Notes: generated by a model from the letters alone, not told the origin. A stretch of DNA of 64,000 nucleotides from Liberibacter brunswickensis (GCF_036858155.1 NZ_JAAEJX010000007.1:1-64000), one strand, 5' to 3'. Positions 39,975 to 50,316 are shown, counted from the stretch's first letter. Made by a program: numbers and translations.

Positions 39975-40325
39975 ATGTCTAATGACTTAATAACCATTAC
40001 TGAATCTGCTATCTCTCGAATCAAGAATATTGTTCTTAGCTCACAAGAAAAAGCTAAAGGTATTCGTATTTCTCTTAAAAAAGGTGGATGTGCAAGTCTG
40101 GAATATATGGTTGATTTAGTAATTAATCCTTTAGAAGGGGACGATTTAATAGAAAAAAATGATGTTAAAATTTGGATTGATTCTTCATCTCTCCTTTATT
40201 TGATTGGGACAGAAATTGACTTTAAGACGGAGGAATTATATTCTGGGTTTGTTTTTAGTAATCCCAATCAGATTTCTTCCTGTGGCTGTGGACAATCAGT
40301 GGAAATAAAACCCGTTAATATTTAA
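39975..40325 (+). CDS. sufA: A-type Fe-S carrier protein
   Basis: A-type carriers pass clusters from the scaffold to target enzymes. The three ligand cysteines are visible: KKGGCASLEY in the middle and CGCGQS near the C-terminus. ATG 39975 gives 116 residues. The GTG at 39963 overlaps the AAGGAG ribosome binding site and is rejected. It ends the suf operon, and a hairpin follows at 40340-40362. ErpA is a possible alternative name because sequence alone does not separate A-type carriers well. Confidence 0.92.
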   Translation: MSNDLITITESAISRIKNIVLSSQEKAKGIRISLKKGGCASLEYMVDLVINPLEGDDLIEKNDVKIWIDSSSLLYLIGTEIDFKTEELYSGFVFSNPNQISSCGCGQSVEIKPVNI

Positions 40326-40339
40326 AATTGCTTATATTA

Positions 40340-40362
40340 AAATCCTGTATCATATAGGATTT
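40340..40362. terminator. Hairpin between convergent sufA and uvrB
   Basis: AAATCCT and AGGATTT flank a loop that can extend the stem by TAT/ATA, giving a near-perfect hairpin 14 bases after the sufA stop. No long T run follows on the plus strand, so it may act weakly or as a shared bidirectional structure. It lies 140 bases beyond the uvrB stop on the other strand. Confidence 0.5.
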
Positions 40363-40451
40363 CCATAGTTAGATCATTAATATTTTTTTAAAATAATATT
40401 AAAGAATATATAGTCAGGTAAATCTTTAAAAAGAAGTTAGAATCACTCTTT

Positions 40452-40609
40452 TATTTATTTCATATTGGATACGTGATGTGCTTCTTAAAAATTTAGATTA
40501 TCAGTTGCAAGGTGTATTTTTTTTCTTAATAATATTTATTTCATCTCGGATACGTGCTGCTTCTTCAAAATTTAGATTATCAGCTGCAAGGTGCATTTTT
40601 TTTCTTAAT
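40452..40609 (-). repeat. Tandem duplication across the uvrB 3' end
   Basis: Two adjacent copies, 40452-40530 and 40533-40609, match at roughly 85%. The inner copy encodes the UVR motif of UvrB (LRKKMHLAADNLNFEEAARI). The outer copy is an out-of-frame, decayed duplicate carrying a two-base insertion and point changes. The uvrB stop lies inside the outer copy, so the last residues of the protein (NTPCN) come from the duplicated DNA read in another frame. Confidence 0.85.
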
Positions 40610-42849
40610 GATTTTAAATATAAATCTTCTTTTTTCGTGGACGATTTATCAATTATAATACTGTGTTTTGTATTATCTTCTCTTAAGATTGGATCAATAA
40701 CTTCAATAACTTTTTCTTTCACGGATTGAGGATTGATATTATGTTTTTTATTATACTGTATTTGTTTTTCTCGTCTTCTGTTTGTCTCGTCAATAGCCAA
40801 TTTAATAGATTTTGTAATCTTATCTGCATAAAGAATAACTTTGCTATTTACGTTACGAGCAGCTCTACCAATCGTTTGTATTATAGATGTTTTAGAACGT
40901 AGAAAACCTTCTTTGTCTGCATCTAAAATAGCAACAAGACCGCATTCAGGAATATCTAATCCTTCACGTAATAAATTGATTCCGACTAGAACATCAAATT
41001 TACCAAAACGAAGATCACGTATGATTTCAATGCGTTCTAATGTTTTAACTTCAGAGTGCATGTAACGAACTCGTATTTTGCGTTCTTGAAGATATTCCGT
41101 TAAATCTTCTGCCATTTTTTTTGTAAGGACTGTTAATAAAATGCGTAAACCATGTTGAATTGATAAGTTTATTTCATCGTAAATATCTTCTACTTGGGTA
41201 AGAGCAGATCTAATTTCTACAGGAGGATCTACTAGTCCTGTAGGGCGAATAATTTGTTCTACAACAATTCCTTTACATTGCTCTAATTCCCATTGTCCAG
41301 GAGTCGCGGAAACCAAGATAGTAGTAGGTTTTAGGCAATTCCATTCTTCAAAACGCAAGGGACGATTGTCCATACAAGAAGGAAGACGAAAACCATGTTC
41401 GGCTAAGGTAGCTTTACGCCGAAAGTCACCTTGGTACATACCGCTGATTTGAGGTATACTAACATGACTTTCATCAACAAATAGTAGTGAATCTTCAGGA
41501 ATATATTCAAAAAGTGTTGGAGGAGGTTCTCCAGGATTACGTCCGGTTAGATAACGAGAATAGTTTTCTATAGATTGACAAGACCCTGTTGCTTCTAGCA
41601 TCTCTAATTCATAGGTAATGCGTTGTTCAAGACGTTGTGCTTCAATTAATCTGCCTTCTTTTTCTAATTCAATAAGACGAAGTGAAAGTTCTTCTTTAAT
41701 ATGTTTAATTGCAACGTTGAGGGTAGGTCGTGGCGTAACATAGTGGGAATTAGCATAGATTTTGATTTGTTCTAAACTTTTAATTTTTCTATTAGTAAGA
41801 GGGGAAAATTCTGTAATTTCTTCGATATTACTTCCAAACATGCTGATGCGCCATGCTGTATCTTCAAGATGAGAAGGAAAAACTTCAATAGAATCGCAAC
41901 AAATTCGAAATGTTCCACGTATAATTCCTATATCTTGACGTTTATATTGCTGTTTAATTAAAGAAGAAATTAATTCTTTTTGTTCTATTTGATCTCCAAT
42001 TTTTATTTTTATGATCATTTCAGAGTATGATTCAACAGATCCTATACCATAAATACAAGATACTGAAGACACAACAATGCAGTCATTGCGTTCTAAAAGA
42101 GAACGAGTAGCAGAATGGCGCATACGATCGATTTGTTCATTGATAGAAGATTCTTTTTCAATATAAGTATTTGTTCGAGGAACATAAGCTTCTGGTTGAT
42201 AATAGTCGTAATAAGAAACGAAATATTCAACTGCGTTATTTGGAAAAAAATTCTTAAATTCTGAATAAAGTTGGGCAGCTAATATTTTATTAGGAGCCAT
42301 CACGATAGCAGGTCTCTGCATCTTATCTATAACTTTTGCCATAGTAAAAGTTTTTCCAGATCCAGTAACTCCAAGTAAAAGCTGTATTTTTTTTCCTGAA
42401 TCAATTCCTTTTACGATTTGTGAAATGGCATAGGGTTGATCGCCAGAAGGATGGTAATTTGTTTGCATTTGAAATGGAATGATATTTTTTGAATTATTAT
42501 TTACTGAAAAAAAACGATTAGGTTTCCAAATTTTGCCGTTTTTAATAAGAGGATCATCTGATTGGATTAAACGAGCAAGTTCCTTTACTGATAAGGTCAT
42601 TTCCTGTTCAAAATTTTTATTAGTATTATTATCGAACGTAGATTTTTTATATTTAAATGTAATGCTTGGTGTTTCTTCTTTTTGTTGATGAAGTTTTTTT
42701 TCTTGAAGAATGCGTTTTTTTACATTTTTTCTATGTTTACCTGCTTCAGAACGGATTTGACGCATATTATTAGCAGCTTTTGCTTTATCTGTTTTAAGCT
42801 GCATTTCTTCAAACAAAAGATCATTTATATTATCTATTTTTGAAGTCAT
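40501..42849 (-). CDS. uvrB: Excinuclease ABC subunit B
   Basis: UvrB verifies DNA damage and positions UvrC in nucleotide excision repair. Walker A GVTGSGKT is at residues 160-167, about 120 residues later than in E. coli, because of an N-terminal extension seen in rhizobial UvrB. The YYDYYQPEAYVP beta-hairpin, the helicase motifs DESHVSIPQ and QTIGRAARN, and a C-terminal UVR motif are present. The end of the gene lies in a tandem duplication (40452-40609) that replaced the original tail. The protein should work because the UVR motif itself is whole. Confidence 0.95.
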   Translation of the reverse strand: MTSKIDNINDLLFEEMQLKTDKAKAANNMRQIRSEAGKHRKNVKKRILQEKKLHQQKEETPSITFKYKKSTFDNNTNKNFEQEMTLSVKELARLIQSDDPLIKNGKIWKPNRFFSVNNNSKNIIPFQMQTNYHPSGDQPYAISQIVKGIDSGKKIQLLLGVTGSGKTFTMAKVIDKMQRPAIVMAPNKILAAQLYSEFKNFFPNNAVEYFVSYYDYYQPEAYVPRTNTYIEKESSINEQIDRMRHSATRSLLERNDCIVVSSVSCIYGIGSVESYSEMIIKIKIGDQIEQKELISSLIKQQYKRQDIGIIRGTFRICCDSIEVFPSHLEDTAWRISMFGSNIEEITEFSPLTNRKIKSLEQIKIYANSHYVTPRPTLNVAIKHIKEELSLRLIELEKEGRLIEAQRLEQRITYELEMLEATGSCQSIENYSRYLTGRNPGEPPPTLFEYIPEDSLLFVDESHVSIPQISGMYQGDFRRKATLAEHGFRLPSCMDNRPLRFEEWNCLKPTTILVSATPGQWELEQCKGIVVEQIIRPTGLVDPPVEIRSALTQVEDIYDEINLSIQHGLRILLTVLTKKMAEDLTEYLQERKIRVRYMHSEVKTLERIEIIRDLRFGKFDVLVGINLLREGLDIPECGLVAILDADKEGFLRSKTSIIQTIGRAARNVNSKVILYADKITKSIKLAIDETNRRREKQIQYNKKHNINPQSVKEKVIEVIDPILREDNTKHSIIIDKSSTKKEDLYLKSLRKKMHLAADNLNFEEAARIRDEINIIKKKNTPCN

Positions 42850-43276
42850 AGTTGATTTTATATGTGATTTTTTTTAGAGGGAAAACTACTTTTATTTGGC
42901 ATATTATAAGTACTAAAATATTATTTATCATCTTAGGTATTTATAATTTAAAGTCAATCTTTTTTATTAAATAATGATACATCATTGTAATGTAGGTTAT
43001 TAATAAAAAGTTTAATATATAAAATAATTAATAATTTAGTTATAATAAAATTGTTATAATAATTGACTTTACTAGCTAAATTTACATCATAATTAATATT
43101 ATATTGATATTACTATTTCAGAATAGTTTGTAAGTAGTATTATGTCTATTTATAATAATTTATTGTTGATCAACAGTTTTTATTTCCAAAATAATATATT
43201 TGTTATCAATTTATATATATAACTTGATTATAAAGCATTTTCTTTAATTTGTGTGTTTATATATAAGGATTGAATT
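42850..43276. other. AT-rich divergent intergenic region
   Basis: Over 420 bases separate the divergent uvrB and TauE/SafE-type genes. I see no gene. A perfect 12-base palindrome, TGTTGATCAACA, sits at 43164-43175, about 100 bases before the permease start, and could be an operator. A LexA box for uvrB was looked for and not recognised. Confidence 0.45.
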
Positions 43277-44059
43277 GTGGATTATATTTATCTAATTATA
43301 TTAGCTAGTTTCATTTCAGGTGCTCTTTCAGGATTATTTGGCGTTGGTAGCGGATTGCTTATGATACCTATATTGAGCAAGGCATTTCAATTAATGGGCG
43401 TTGATGATTTAATATGTATGCATGTTGCTATGGGAACTTGTTTAGGAGTTGTAGCTCCTACTTCTATTGTATCTTTCATAGCACATAAGCGACATGGTTC
43501 AGTTGATATGAAAATTTTTAAAAATTGGATAGTTATTCTTCCTCTCACTACTTTTTTAACGTCATATATGATCTCGCACGTAGATAAATATTTTTTAAAC
43601 AAGATTTTCTCTGTTTTTTGTTTCGTAATGGGATGTGTAGTACTTAAAAAAGATCATTTTGTTTATAAACATAAATTTCCAGAAAATTATATGAGATATG
43701 TATGGGGAATTATCATAGGATTCTTGTCTGGAGCATTAGGAGTAGGAGGAGGAATATTCACTAATGTTGTTATGTTATTCTATGGTTTTTCAATACATAA
43801 AGCTACAGCAATGGCAACGGGTGTAAGTGTATTAATTACTATTCCTGGATTATTAGTGCGTATTTATAGTGGCTGGGGATTAAAAGATTTGCCTCCATTT
43901 TCTATTGGTTTTGTTAATATAGGTGCTGTTATGATCATTCTGCCTATTAGTATATTGGTCACTCCTGTGGTTACAAAGCTATCTTATGCAATAGAAAAGA
44001 AATATCTAACAATTGGATTTAGTATGGTTATGTTTTTAACATCTTTTGTTTTTTCGTAA
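43277..44059 (+). CDS. TauE/SafE family membrane permease
   Basis: This 260-residue protein of eight or so hydrophobic helices opens with the family hallmark SGALSGLFGVGSGLLMIP, repeated in the second half as GFLSGALGVGGGIFTNVVM. The internal duplication is the defining feature of TauE/SafE (DUF81) transporters, which export sulfur-containing or other organic anions. The substrate cannot be told from sequence. It starts at GTG 43277 after AAGGA and stands alone. sufE, the neighbour downstream, is on the other strand. Confidence 0.88.
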   Translation: MDYIYLIILASFISGALSGLFGVGSGLLMIPILSKAFQLMGVDDLICMHVAMGTCLGVVAPTSIVSFIAHKRHGSVDMKIFKNWIVILPLTTFLTSYMISHVDKYFLNKIFSVFCFVMGCVVLKKDHFVYKHKFPENYMRYVWGIIIGFLSGALGVGGGIFTNVVMLFYGFSIHKATAMATGVSVLITIPGLLVRIYSGWGLKDLPPFSIGFVNIGAVMIILPISILVTPVVTKLSYAIEKKYLTIGFSMVMFLTSFVFS

Positions 44060-44094
44060 TATGTTTTATTGTAAAATACGATGACAGAAAAATA

Positions 44095-44538
44095 TTAAGA
44101 TTTTTTCGAATTACTATCTAAATACTCTTTCGTTAAATTGTGAATTTTATTTATTATGGCATATAATCCATTTGTACGTTTTTGAGATATATACTCGTTT
44201 AATCCAAGGCGTTGAAGTATTGCAATGGAATCTATTTTGAGTATTTTATTAATGCTATTGTTATCGTAAATACTTTTTATGATATATAGCAGTCCACATA
44301 CTATTTGAGAATCAGAAACAGCATAAAATACCATGATAGGATCGTTATTCTCTTTATTCTTCCAATCTATTACCATCCATAGCTTGCTTACACATGCTGA
44401 GACGATATTTTTATCTATCATGTATTCTTTTGGGAAAGGAGGAAGTTTTTCTCCTAGCTCTATTAAATAGTGATATCGATCTTCCAAATCTTCTATTAAA
44501 TCGATGTCTTCGATTATTTCTTTAATAGTAGTAGTCAT
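44095..44538 (-). CDS. sufE: Cysteine desulfuration protein SufE
   Basis: SufE accepts the persulfide from SufS and stimulates its activity. The 147-residue protein has the catalytic Cys49 in VSACVSKLWMV, the PPFPKEYMID segment before it and FYAVSDSQIVCGLL after it, all typical. It lies about 4 kb from the suf operon and on the other strand, so its expression is separate. It is convergent with the TauE/SafE gene across 35 bases. Confidence 0.95.
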   Translation of the reverse strand: MTTTIKEIIEDIDLIEDLEDRYHYLIELGEKLPPFPKEYMIDKNIVSACVSKLWMVIDWKNKENNDPIMVFYAVSDSQIVCGLLYIIKSIYDNNSINKILKIDSIAILQRLGLNEYISQKRTNGLYAIINKIHNLTKEYLDSNSKKS

Positions 44539-44807
44539 AAGTAATATCCTTGTATTATAACGAAGGAAAAATTGTTCATTAGATAATAATTGTCTAATTA
44601 TAAGTTAAAAGTATTTTATAGAAATTAAAGATATATTGCATATCTTCATTATAATCAAATATAAACTTGTGAAATAAATCATGTCAAATATTGTTGTCAT
44701 AGTGAAAAAGCAAGTTTTAAAATATGTGTATTATAACAAAAATTGATTTTTTATTGAATAAATAATCTAAAGTTTAATATCTAATTATTTCTTGGGCTAA
44801 AATATTT

Positions 44808-46496
44808 TTATTCTTTGTATTTATAATCACGAAATTTATTGGTAATGGGATAAAGGCGATCACGCCCAAAACTTTTACAAGTTATTTTAGTTCCTAAAGT
44901 AGATTGTCGCCTTTTGTATTCAGAATTATATAAAATATTTTCTACATAACTAACTGTTTCACTACTATATTCATTATCAATATTTTTTAAAGATTCTTCA
45001 TTTTCAACTATACGTTTAATAATATCGTCTAAAATAGGATAAGAGGGCAATGATTCTTGGTCTGTTTGGTTATAACGTAATTCTGCAGAAGGAGATTTCT
45101 CTATAATTCTAGATGGAATTACCTCTCCTAAAGGACCTAATCCACTAGAAATACAATTTAAATTACGCCAAGCTGCTAGTTTGTATACTTGTGTTTTAAA
45201 TAAATCTTTTAACGGATTAAATCCACCACTCATATCACCGTATAATGTTCCATATCCAACTGCAACTTCCGATTTATTACTAGTAGTGAGCAACATTGCG
45301 TTTGAGTGATTAGAAATAGCCATTAAAATATTACCTCTAATACGACTTTGTATGTTTTCTGCTACTATACCACTTGGTTCTTCTTTTAAAAATTGTGCCA
45401 TGATAGAAAAAAAAACATCAACAACATCATTAATAGGTAAGACGTCATATCTGCAACCTAATGCTTTTGCACAATCAGCAGCATCTTCTAAACTTTGATT
45501 AGAAGTATATTTATAGGGAAGCATAACTGTTGTAACATTATCTTTGCCTAAGGCATCAACCGCAATTGTAGCACATAGAGCTGAATCAATTCCTCCTGAA
45601 AGTCCAATGACAACTTTATTAAAGTTATTTTTTTTAATATAATCACGAAGACTAAGGACACAGGCACTATAGTCTTTTTCTTCTTCTTTAAGAGGAATAT
45701 AAACCTTTGATTTAGGATAATCTTTTATAAAATCCCATTGATTCAATTCGTTGTCATACTTCCATTCGGTAATCAATTTTTGTTCTTCGAATTGATTCAT
45801 TTGAAATACTAATTGTTGATGACTGTCGAAGCAAAAACTTCCACCATCAAATACTAATTCGTCTTGTCCACCTACTTGGTTTGCGTAAATTATAGGAATG
45901 TTCGCATGAGAACTTTGTAATTTTACTATCTCTTGACGTTTTCTTAATTTATCTTGACAATAAGGAGAAGCATTAAGAGATAAAAGAAATTCGGCTCCTT
46001 GTTTTTTTAAATGTCTACAAATACTTGAATTTTTCCATATATCTTCACATATAAGAACTCCTAATCGAATATTCCTAAAGACAACTGGATCATTACTATA
46101 TCCCGATACAAAAGTGCGTTTTTCATGAAATTCATTATAATTTGGCAGATTAATCTTATCGCGTACATCAATAATATTACCTCTATCAAGTATTGCAACG
46201 GAATTAAATATTTCATCTTTATCTTGACGAGGAAAACCGATTATTACTCCAGCACCATTATCACGAGTATCATTTTTTAAAGTATTTAATGCATGATCAC
46301 ATGCTTTTATAAAAGATTTTTTGAAAATTAAATCTTCTGGTGGATATCCTGATATAAAAAGTTCCGTAAATAAGACAAGATCTGCTCCTTGGTTAGTTAC
46401 TTCTTTGCGTACTTCCCGAGCCTTGGTGATATTACCTATAATATCTCCTACAATTGGATTCAATTGTGCTATGGCGATTTTAAAATTTTTAAACAA
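44808..46496 (-). CDS. nadE: Glutamine-dependent NAD+ synthetase
   Basis: NadE amidates deamido-NAD to NAD. The 562-residue protein fuses an N-terminal nitrilase-type glutaminase (ELFISGYPPEDLIF with the catalytic Glu, and VLICEDIWK with the Cys) to a C-terminal synthetase with the PP-loop GLSGGIDSALC. The only start that preserves the glutaminase strand is TTG 46496 (FKNFKIAIAQLNP), which lacks a strong ribosome binding site. It appears intact. A long AT-rich gap lies upstream. Confidence 0.94.
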   Translation of the reverse strand: MFKNFKIAIAQLNPIVGDIIGNITKAREVRKEVTNQGADLVLFTELFISGYPPEDLIFKKSFIKACDHALNTLKNDTRDNGAGVIIGFPRQDKDEIFNSVAILDRGNIIDVRDKINLPNYNEFHEKRTFVSGYSNDPVVFRNIRLGVLICEDIWKNSSICRHLKKQGAEFLLSLNASPYCQDKLRKRQEIVKLQSSHANIPIIYANQVGGQDELVFDGGSFCFDSHQQLVFQMNQFEEQKLITEWKYDNELNQWDFIKDYPKSKVYIPLKEEEKDYSACVLSLRDYIKKNNFNKVVIGLSGGIDSALCATIAVDALGKDNVTTVMLPYKYTSNQSLEDAADCAKALGCRYDVLPINDVVDVFFSIMAQFLKEEPSGIVAENIQSRIRGNILMAISNHSNAMLLTTSNKSEVAVGYGTLYGDMSGGFNPLKDLFKTQVYKLAAWRNLNCISSGLGPLGEVIPSRIIEKSPSAELRYNQTDQESLPSYPILDDIIKRIVENEESLKNIDNEYSSETVSYVENILYNSEYKRRQSTLGTKITCKSFGRDRLYPITNKFRDYKYKE

Positions 46497-47033
46497 GATA
46501 AAATCCGTATTTCAAGTTATTATAATAGTCATTTAGTGCATTTGATGTTTTGTATACTATTAAATGTATTATATTTATTCATCCTAATTTTCCCCTAAAA
46601 CAATGATTTTTTTTGAGTAGTATCTTAATAAATAAATTAAGATAATAAAATAATATTAAAATAAAAATTTTATTCAATTATATAAATATTATAAAGTTAT
46701 GAATGGATAAACAGATCTCACATTCTTAATTTAAAAACAAATTAAATCGCAATAAACCAAAGGTAGTATTAATTTTATTTAGGTAATTGAAGATAGCAAT
46801 ATTGGGTGGTATAGAAATATAATTATTTAGAATATAACGGATTAGTTATAATTTTAATTATTTTATAAATCATAATAATTATTGTTTGTTTTTACTAAAT
46901 GTATTTTGTCTTTTAAAAAAATCTTATTTATGTAAATAAACTTTATAATTCTTTACTTCATTTATATTGGAGAAAGATTATTATTCGTAATATTATAAAA
47001 TAACTTTTATTTACGTTTTTTTTATAATATATT
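46497..47033. other. AT-rich intergenic region without recognisable gene
   Basis: These 537 bases between nadE and the exported phosphoesterase gene, both minus-strand, are extremely AT-rich. I found no open frame of credible composition, no RNA gene and no strong hairpin. It must hold the nadE promoter on the minus strand. It may be a decayed gene beyond recognition. Confidence 0.5.
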
Positions 47034-47957
47034 TTAAAAGTCATAATCGATTTTAATAGGACAATGGTCGCTTAATCTATTCCCTTTGGTTTTGATATCA
47101 TTTGAATTATACCATTCTTCATGAAAACTATTTTTAATCAATATTTTATAAGCATTTTCATCCATAACAAAGTAGTCGATAGGTGTTTTATTTGATAGTT
47201 TTACATTTGCATTACAATTAGAATGTTTCATTATAGGAAAACGAATTAATGAATTATCACGATCTATTTTTTGCCAAAAATCATCATTATTTCCTAATTG
47301 ATTTATTTTTCTATTGAAGTCGCCTGCTATAACAAAAGGAATACCAGTTTTCTTTTTTTTATTAATCCAAGTTTTTATCCATTGAGCTTGTTGATTAAGT
47401 AAATTACAGCTGTGATTATGGGAATTATCTAATTTATTTAAGAAACAAAAGGACTTAAGATGAATATTAAGAATCCACATCCTATTTCCATTTATTGTAA
47501 CTAAAAGCTCAACGGCTTTACGTTTTGATGCTCTAGAGTGTGAATTTGTTTTTATTAAAGGATAAGATGCTTCGATTACATTAATGTTTTCTTTTTTTCT
47601 TACAACTATTGCTGTATTGATTGAACTATCGCTATTATCTGTGGTATGTGTAGAATCATTCGAAAAATAATTTTTACCTGAATAAAAAATTATCCATTTA
47701 TCTTCAGGAAATATTCTTGCGACAGCATTATAACTTCCCATCTCTTGTAGAGAAATAATATCAGCATTTAAATTATAAGCGTAACGTCGCAATAAATCAT
47801 AATCGCTTTTTTCCCTTTTGACTGAATTTTTCCAAAGAGATGCTCCTTCTTTTTCAGATAGAGTATTAATATTCCAAGATACAAATCTCACTCTTTGAGC
47901 AAAACTTGTATATGGAATAAGAAATAAAACAAAAACTAAAATATATTTTCTAATCAT
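47034..47957 (-). CDS. Exported DNase I-like endonuclease/exonuclease/phosphatase
   Basis: This 307-residue protein has a classical Sec signal (MIRKYILVFVLFLIPYTSFA, cleavage expected after the last Ala), then an endonuclease/exonuclease/phosphatase fold. The active-site blocks are SWNINTLS, SLQEMG with the metal Glu, IHLKSF, AGDFNRKIN with Asp and Asn, and SDHCPIKIDY with the final catalytic Asp-His. Family members hydrolyse nucleic acid or phosphoesters. Export suggests action in the periplasm or outside the cell, for nutrient scavenging or on host DNA; that is inferred. It is single-gene, 113 bases before thrS reads out. Confidence 0.82.
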   Translation of the reverse strand: MIRKYILVFVLFLIPYTSFAQRVRFVSWNINTLSEKEGASLWKNSVKREKSDYDLLRRYAYNLNADIISLQEMGSYNAVARIFPEDKWIIFYSGKNYFSNDSTHTTDNSDSSINTAIVVRKKENINVIEASYPLIKTNSHSRASKRKAVELLVTINGNRMWILNIHLKSFCFLNKLDNSHNHSCNLLNQQAQWIKTWINKKKKTGIPFVIAGDFNRKINQLGNNDDFWQKIDRDNSLIRFPIMKHSNCNANVKLSNKTPIDYFVMDENAYKILIKNSFHEEWYNSNDIKTKGNRLSDHCPIKIDYDF

Positions 47958-48070
47958 TATCTTCTTTGATATTGTCTATTATGATAGAAGCAGGGGTCTA
48001 TTACTGACTTTTTAGTAAAAATTTTATTATATCTATAAACAAAATTTATTAATAAAAAGCATACTTCTTC

Positions 48071-50026
48071 TTATGGAAAATCTGGAGGTAAGGATTCTTT
48101 AGTTATTATAGATATTGCTTCTAGTAGGCTGAGTGTTTGGATTTCAGTAGACCCAAGACGACGAATTACTACAGAGCGTTCATTGGCTTCTTTTCCTCCA
48201 CAAATTATAATAAGAGGGATCTTTTTGATAGAATGTTCTCGAATTTTGTAATTTATTTTTTCATTTCTAAAATCAGTTTCAACAGATAAATTATTGTTTT
48301 TTAAAAGAGAAGCAACTTCTTTTGCATATTGAATCGAAGAAGAAGTTATAGTTGTAACTACTGCTTGGATCGGTGAAAGCCATAGTGGAAGATTTCCTTT
48401 AAAATTTTCAATCATGATACCAATAAATCGTTCGATTGATCCAAATACTGCACGATGAATCATAACGGGATGGCATTTTTCAGATTTAGAGTTAATGTAA
48501 AATGCATTGAAACTGCTAGGAAGATTGAAGTCAATTTGTATTGTTCCACATTGCCAATCACGACCAATTGCATCTTTTAGTATATATTCGAATTTTGGAC
48601 CATAAAAAGCTCCTTCTCCTAAAATAATTCCAGTATTAATTTTATTTTGAGATGAAGTCTTAATTTTATTAAGAACGCTTTTCATAATATTTTCTGCATC
48701 ATCCCACAATTCATCAGATCCGACACGTTTTTCTGGACGAGTAGAAAGTTTGACAGTAATTTTTTCAAATCCGAAATCTTTGTAAATTGATACTATTAAA
48801 TTATGAATTTTAAAACATTCTTCAAACATCTGTTCTTTAGTACAAAACACGTGTGCATCATCTTGTGTAAAACTTCGGACGCGCATTAGTCCATGTAATG
48901 ATCCAGAGGGTTCGTTACGGTATACTGATCCAAATTCTGCTAAACGAATAGGGAGCTCACGATATGATTTTAATCCATGATTAAATACTGCAACATGACC
49001 AGGACAATTCATAGGTTTAAGAGCAAAAGAACGAACATCTTTTATTGTATCATCAGCACATTTTACAGCGAACATATTAGATCTATACCAATCCCAATGT
49101 CCTGACTGTTTCCATAGACTTTGATCTAATATTTGAGGAGTATTTATTTCTTCGTAATCATCTTTTATTTTCCTACGCATATAGGACATAAGCGTTTGAA
49201 ATATTTTCCAACCTTTCTTATGCCAAAAAATAACCCCTGATCCATCTTCTGAAAGGTGGAAAAGATCCATTTCACGTGCAAGTTTTCTATGATCTCTTTT
49301 TTCAGATTCTTCAAGAAAATTTAAATATTGATTTAATTCTTGTTGAGTATTCCATGCAGTTCCATAAATACGTGATAACATAGGGAGATTGCTATCTCCT
49401 CGCCAATAAGCACCAGCTACTTTCATTAATTTGAAAAATTTTTTTACTTGCCCAGTTGATCGTACGTGTGGTCCACGACAAAGATCAAACCATGTTCCTT
49501 GATGATAAATAGTTATATTTTCTTTTTCAGAAATATTCTCCAAGATTTCTACTTTATACGTTTCTTTTTTGGATTCGAAAAGTTCTTTTGCTTGTTCGCG
49601 CGATAAACATTTTTTGATAAAAGGAGTATCTCTTGCAATGATATCTTGCATTTTATTTTCTATTTGCTCAAGTTCAGCCAAATTAAAGGGTTTTTCTTTG
49701 TGAAAATCATAATAAAAACCATTTTCTATAACTGGTCCAATAGTTACTTTTATATCTGACCAAATGCTTTGTACTGCCTCAGCCATTATATGAGCACAAC
49801 TATGGCGAATTATATTCAAAGATCTAGGATCTTCATGTGTAATAATTTCAATTGATCCTGTTCGAATTGGATCAGATAAATCACATATTTTACCATCAAT
49901 CGCCATTGCTATTGCTTTTTTTGCAAGAGATTTGGATATCGATTCTGCAACATCATATCCAGTTGTATGGTAAGGAAAACTCTTGATTAAACCGTCGGGG
50001 AATTCTAATTTTATATCTGCATGCAT
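48071..50026 (-). CDS. thrS: Threonyl-tRNA synthetase
   Basis: ThrRS charges tRNA-Thr and edits mis-charged serine. The 651 residues run through the TGS domain (residues 1-60), the editing domain with HSCAHIMAEAV, the class II core with motif 2 region RNEPSGSLHGLMRVRSFTQD, motif 3 HRAVFGSIERFIG, and the anticodon-binding domain. All domains are whole. It starts at ATG 50026. A tRNA-Ser gene lies on the opposite strand about 360 bases away. Confidence 0.96.
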   Translation of the reverse strand: MHADIKLEFPDGLIKSFPYHTTGYDVAESISKSLAKKAIAMAIDGKICDLSDPIRTGSIEIITHEDPRSLNIIRHSCAHIMAEAVQSIWSDIKVTIGPVIENGFYYDFHKEKPFNLAELEQIENKMQDIIARDTPFIKKCLSREQAKELFESKKETYKVEILENISEKENITIYHQGTWFDLCRGPHVRSTGQVKKFFKLMKVAGAYWRGDSNLPMLSRIYGTAWNTQQELNQYLNFLEESEKRDHRKLAREMDLFHLSEDGSGVIFWHKKGWKIFQTLMSYMRRKIKDDYEEINTPQILDQSLWKQSGHWDWYRSNMFAVKCADDTIKDVRSFALKPMNCPGHVAVFNHGLKSYRELPIRLAEFGSVYRNEPSGSLHGLMRVRSFTQDDAHVFCTKEQMFEECFKIHNLIVSIYKDFGFEKITVKLSTRPEKRVGSDELWDDAENIMKSVLNKIKTSSQNKINTGIILGEGAFYGPKFEYILKDAIGRDWQCGTIQIDFNLPSSFNAFYINSKSEKCHPVMIHRAVFGSIERFIGIMIENFKGNLPLWLSPIQAVVTTITSSSIQYAKEVASLLKNNNLSVETDFRNEKINYKIREHSIKKIPLIIICGGKEANERSVVIRRLGSTEIQTLSLLEAISIITKESLPPDFP

Positions 50027-50316
50027 TTGATATACTCTTTTCTTTAAATCCGGTTACTTCATTGATTTTTCTAAAGAAAGATAACGGATCATCGATAGAA
50101 TATCCAGTCGTTGAATACAATGATAAATCATTTTTTTATTAAAGTAATAGAAAGTAAAAAGATAATATGATTCTATTGAAATATCAATTCATATCAATGT
50201 TCAATTTGCTTATAAAAAATATTTTAAGAATTGATAGGTGTTAATTGAATAGAAGGTTATTGATATTTTACTTTAAAATATCTCTTAATTATCTAGAGAT
50301 AAAATTATTGATATAC

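Noticed and set aside
46497..47033. Hidden RNA gene in the long gap
   Set aside because: No tRNA, RNase P, SRP RNA or tmRNA signature was found; the region is simply AT-rich.
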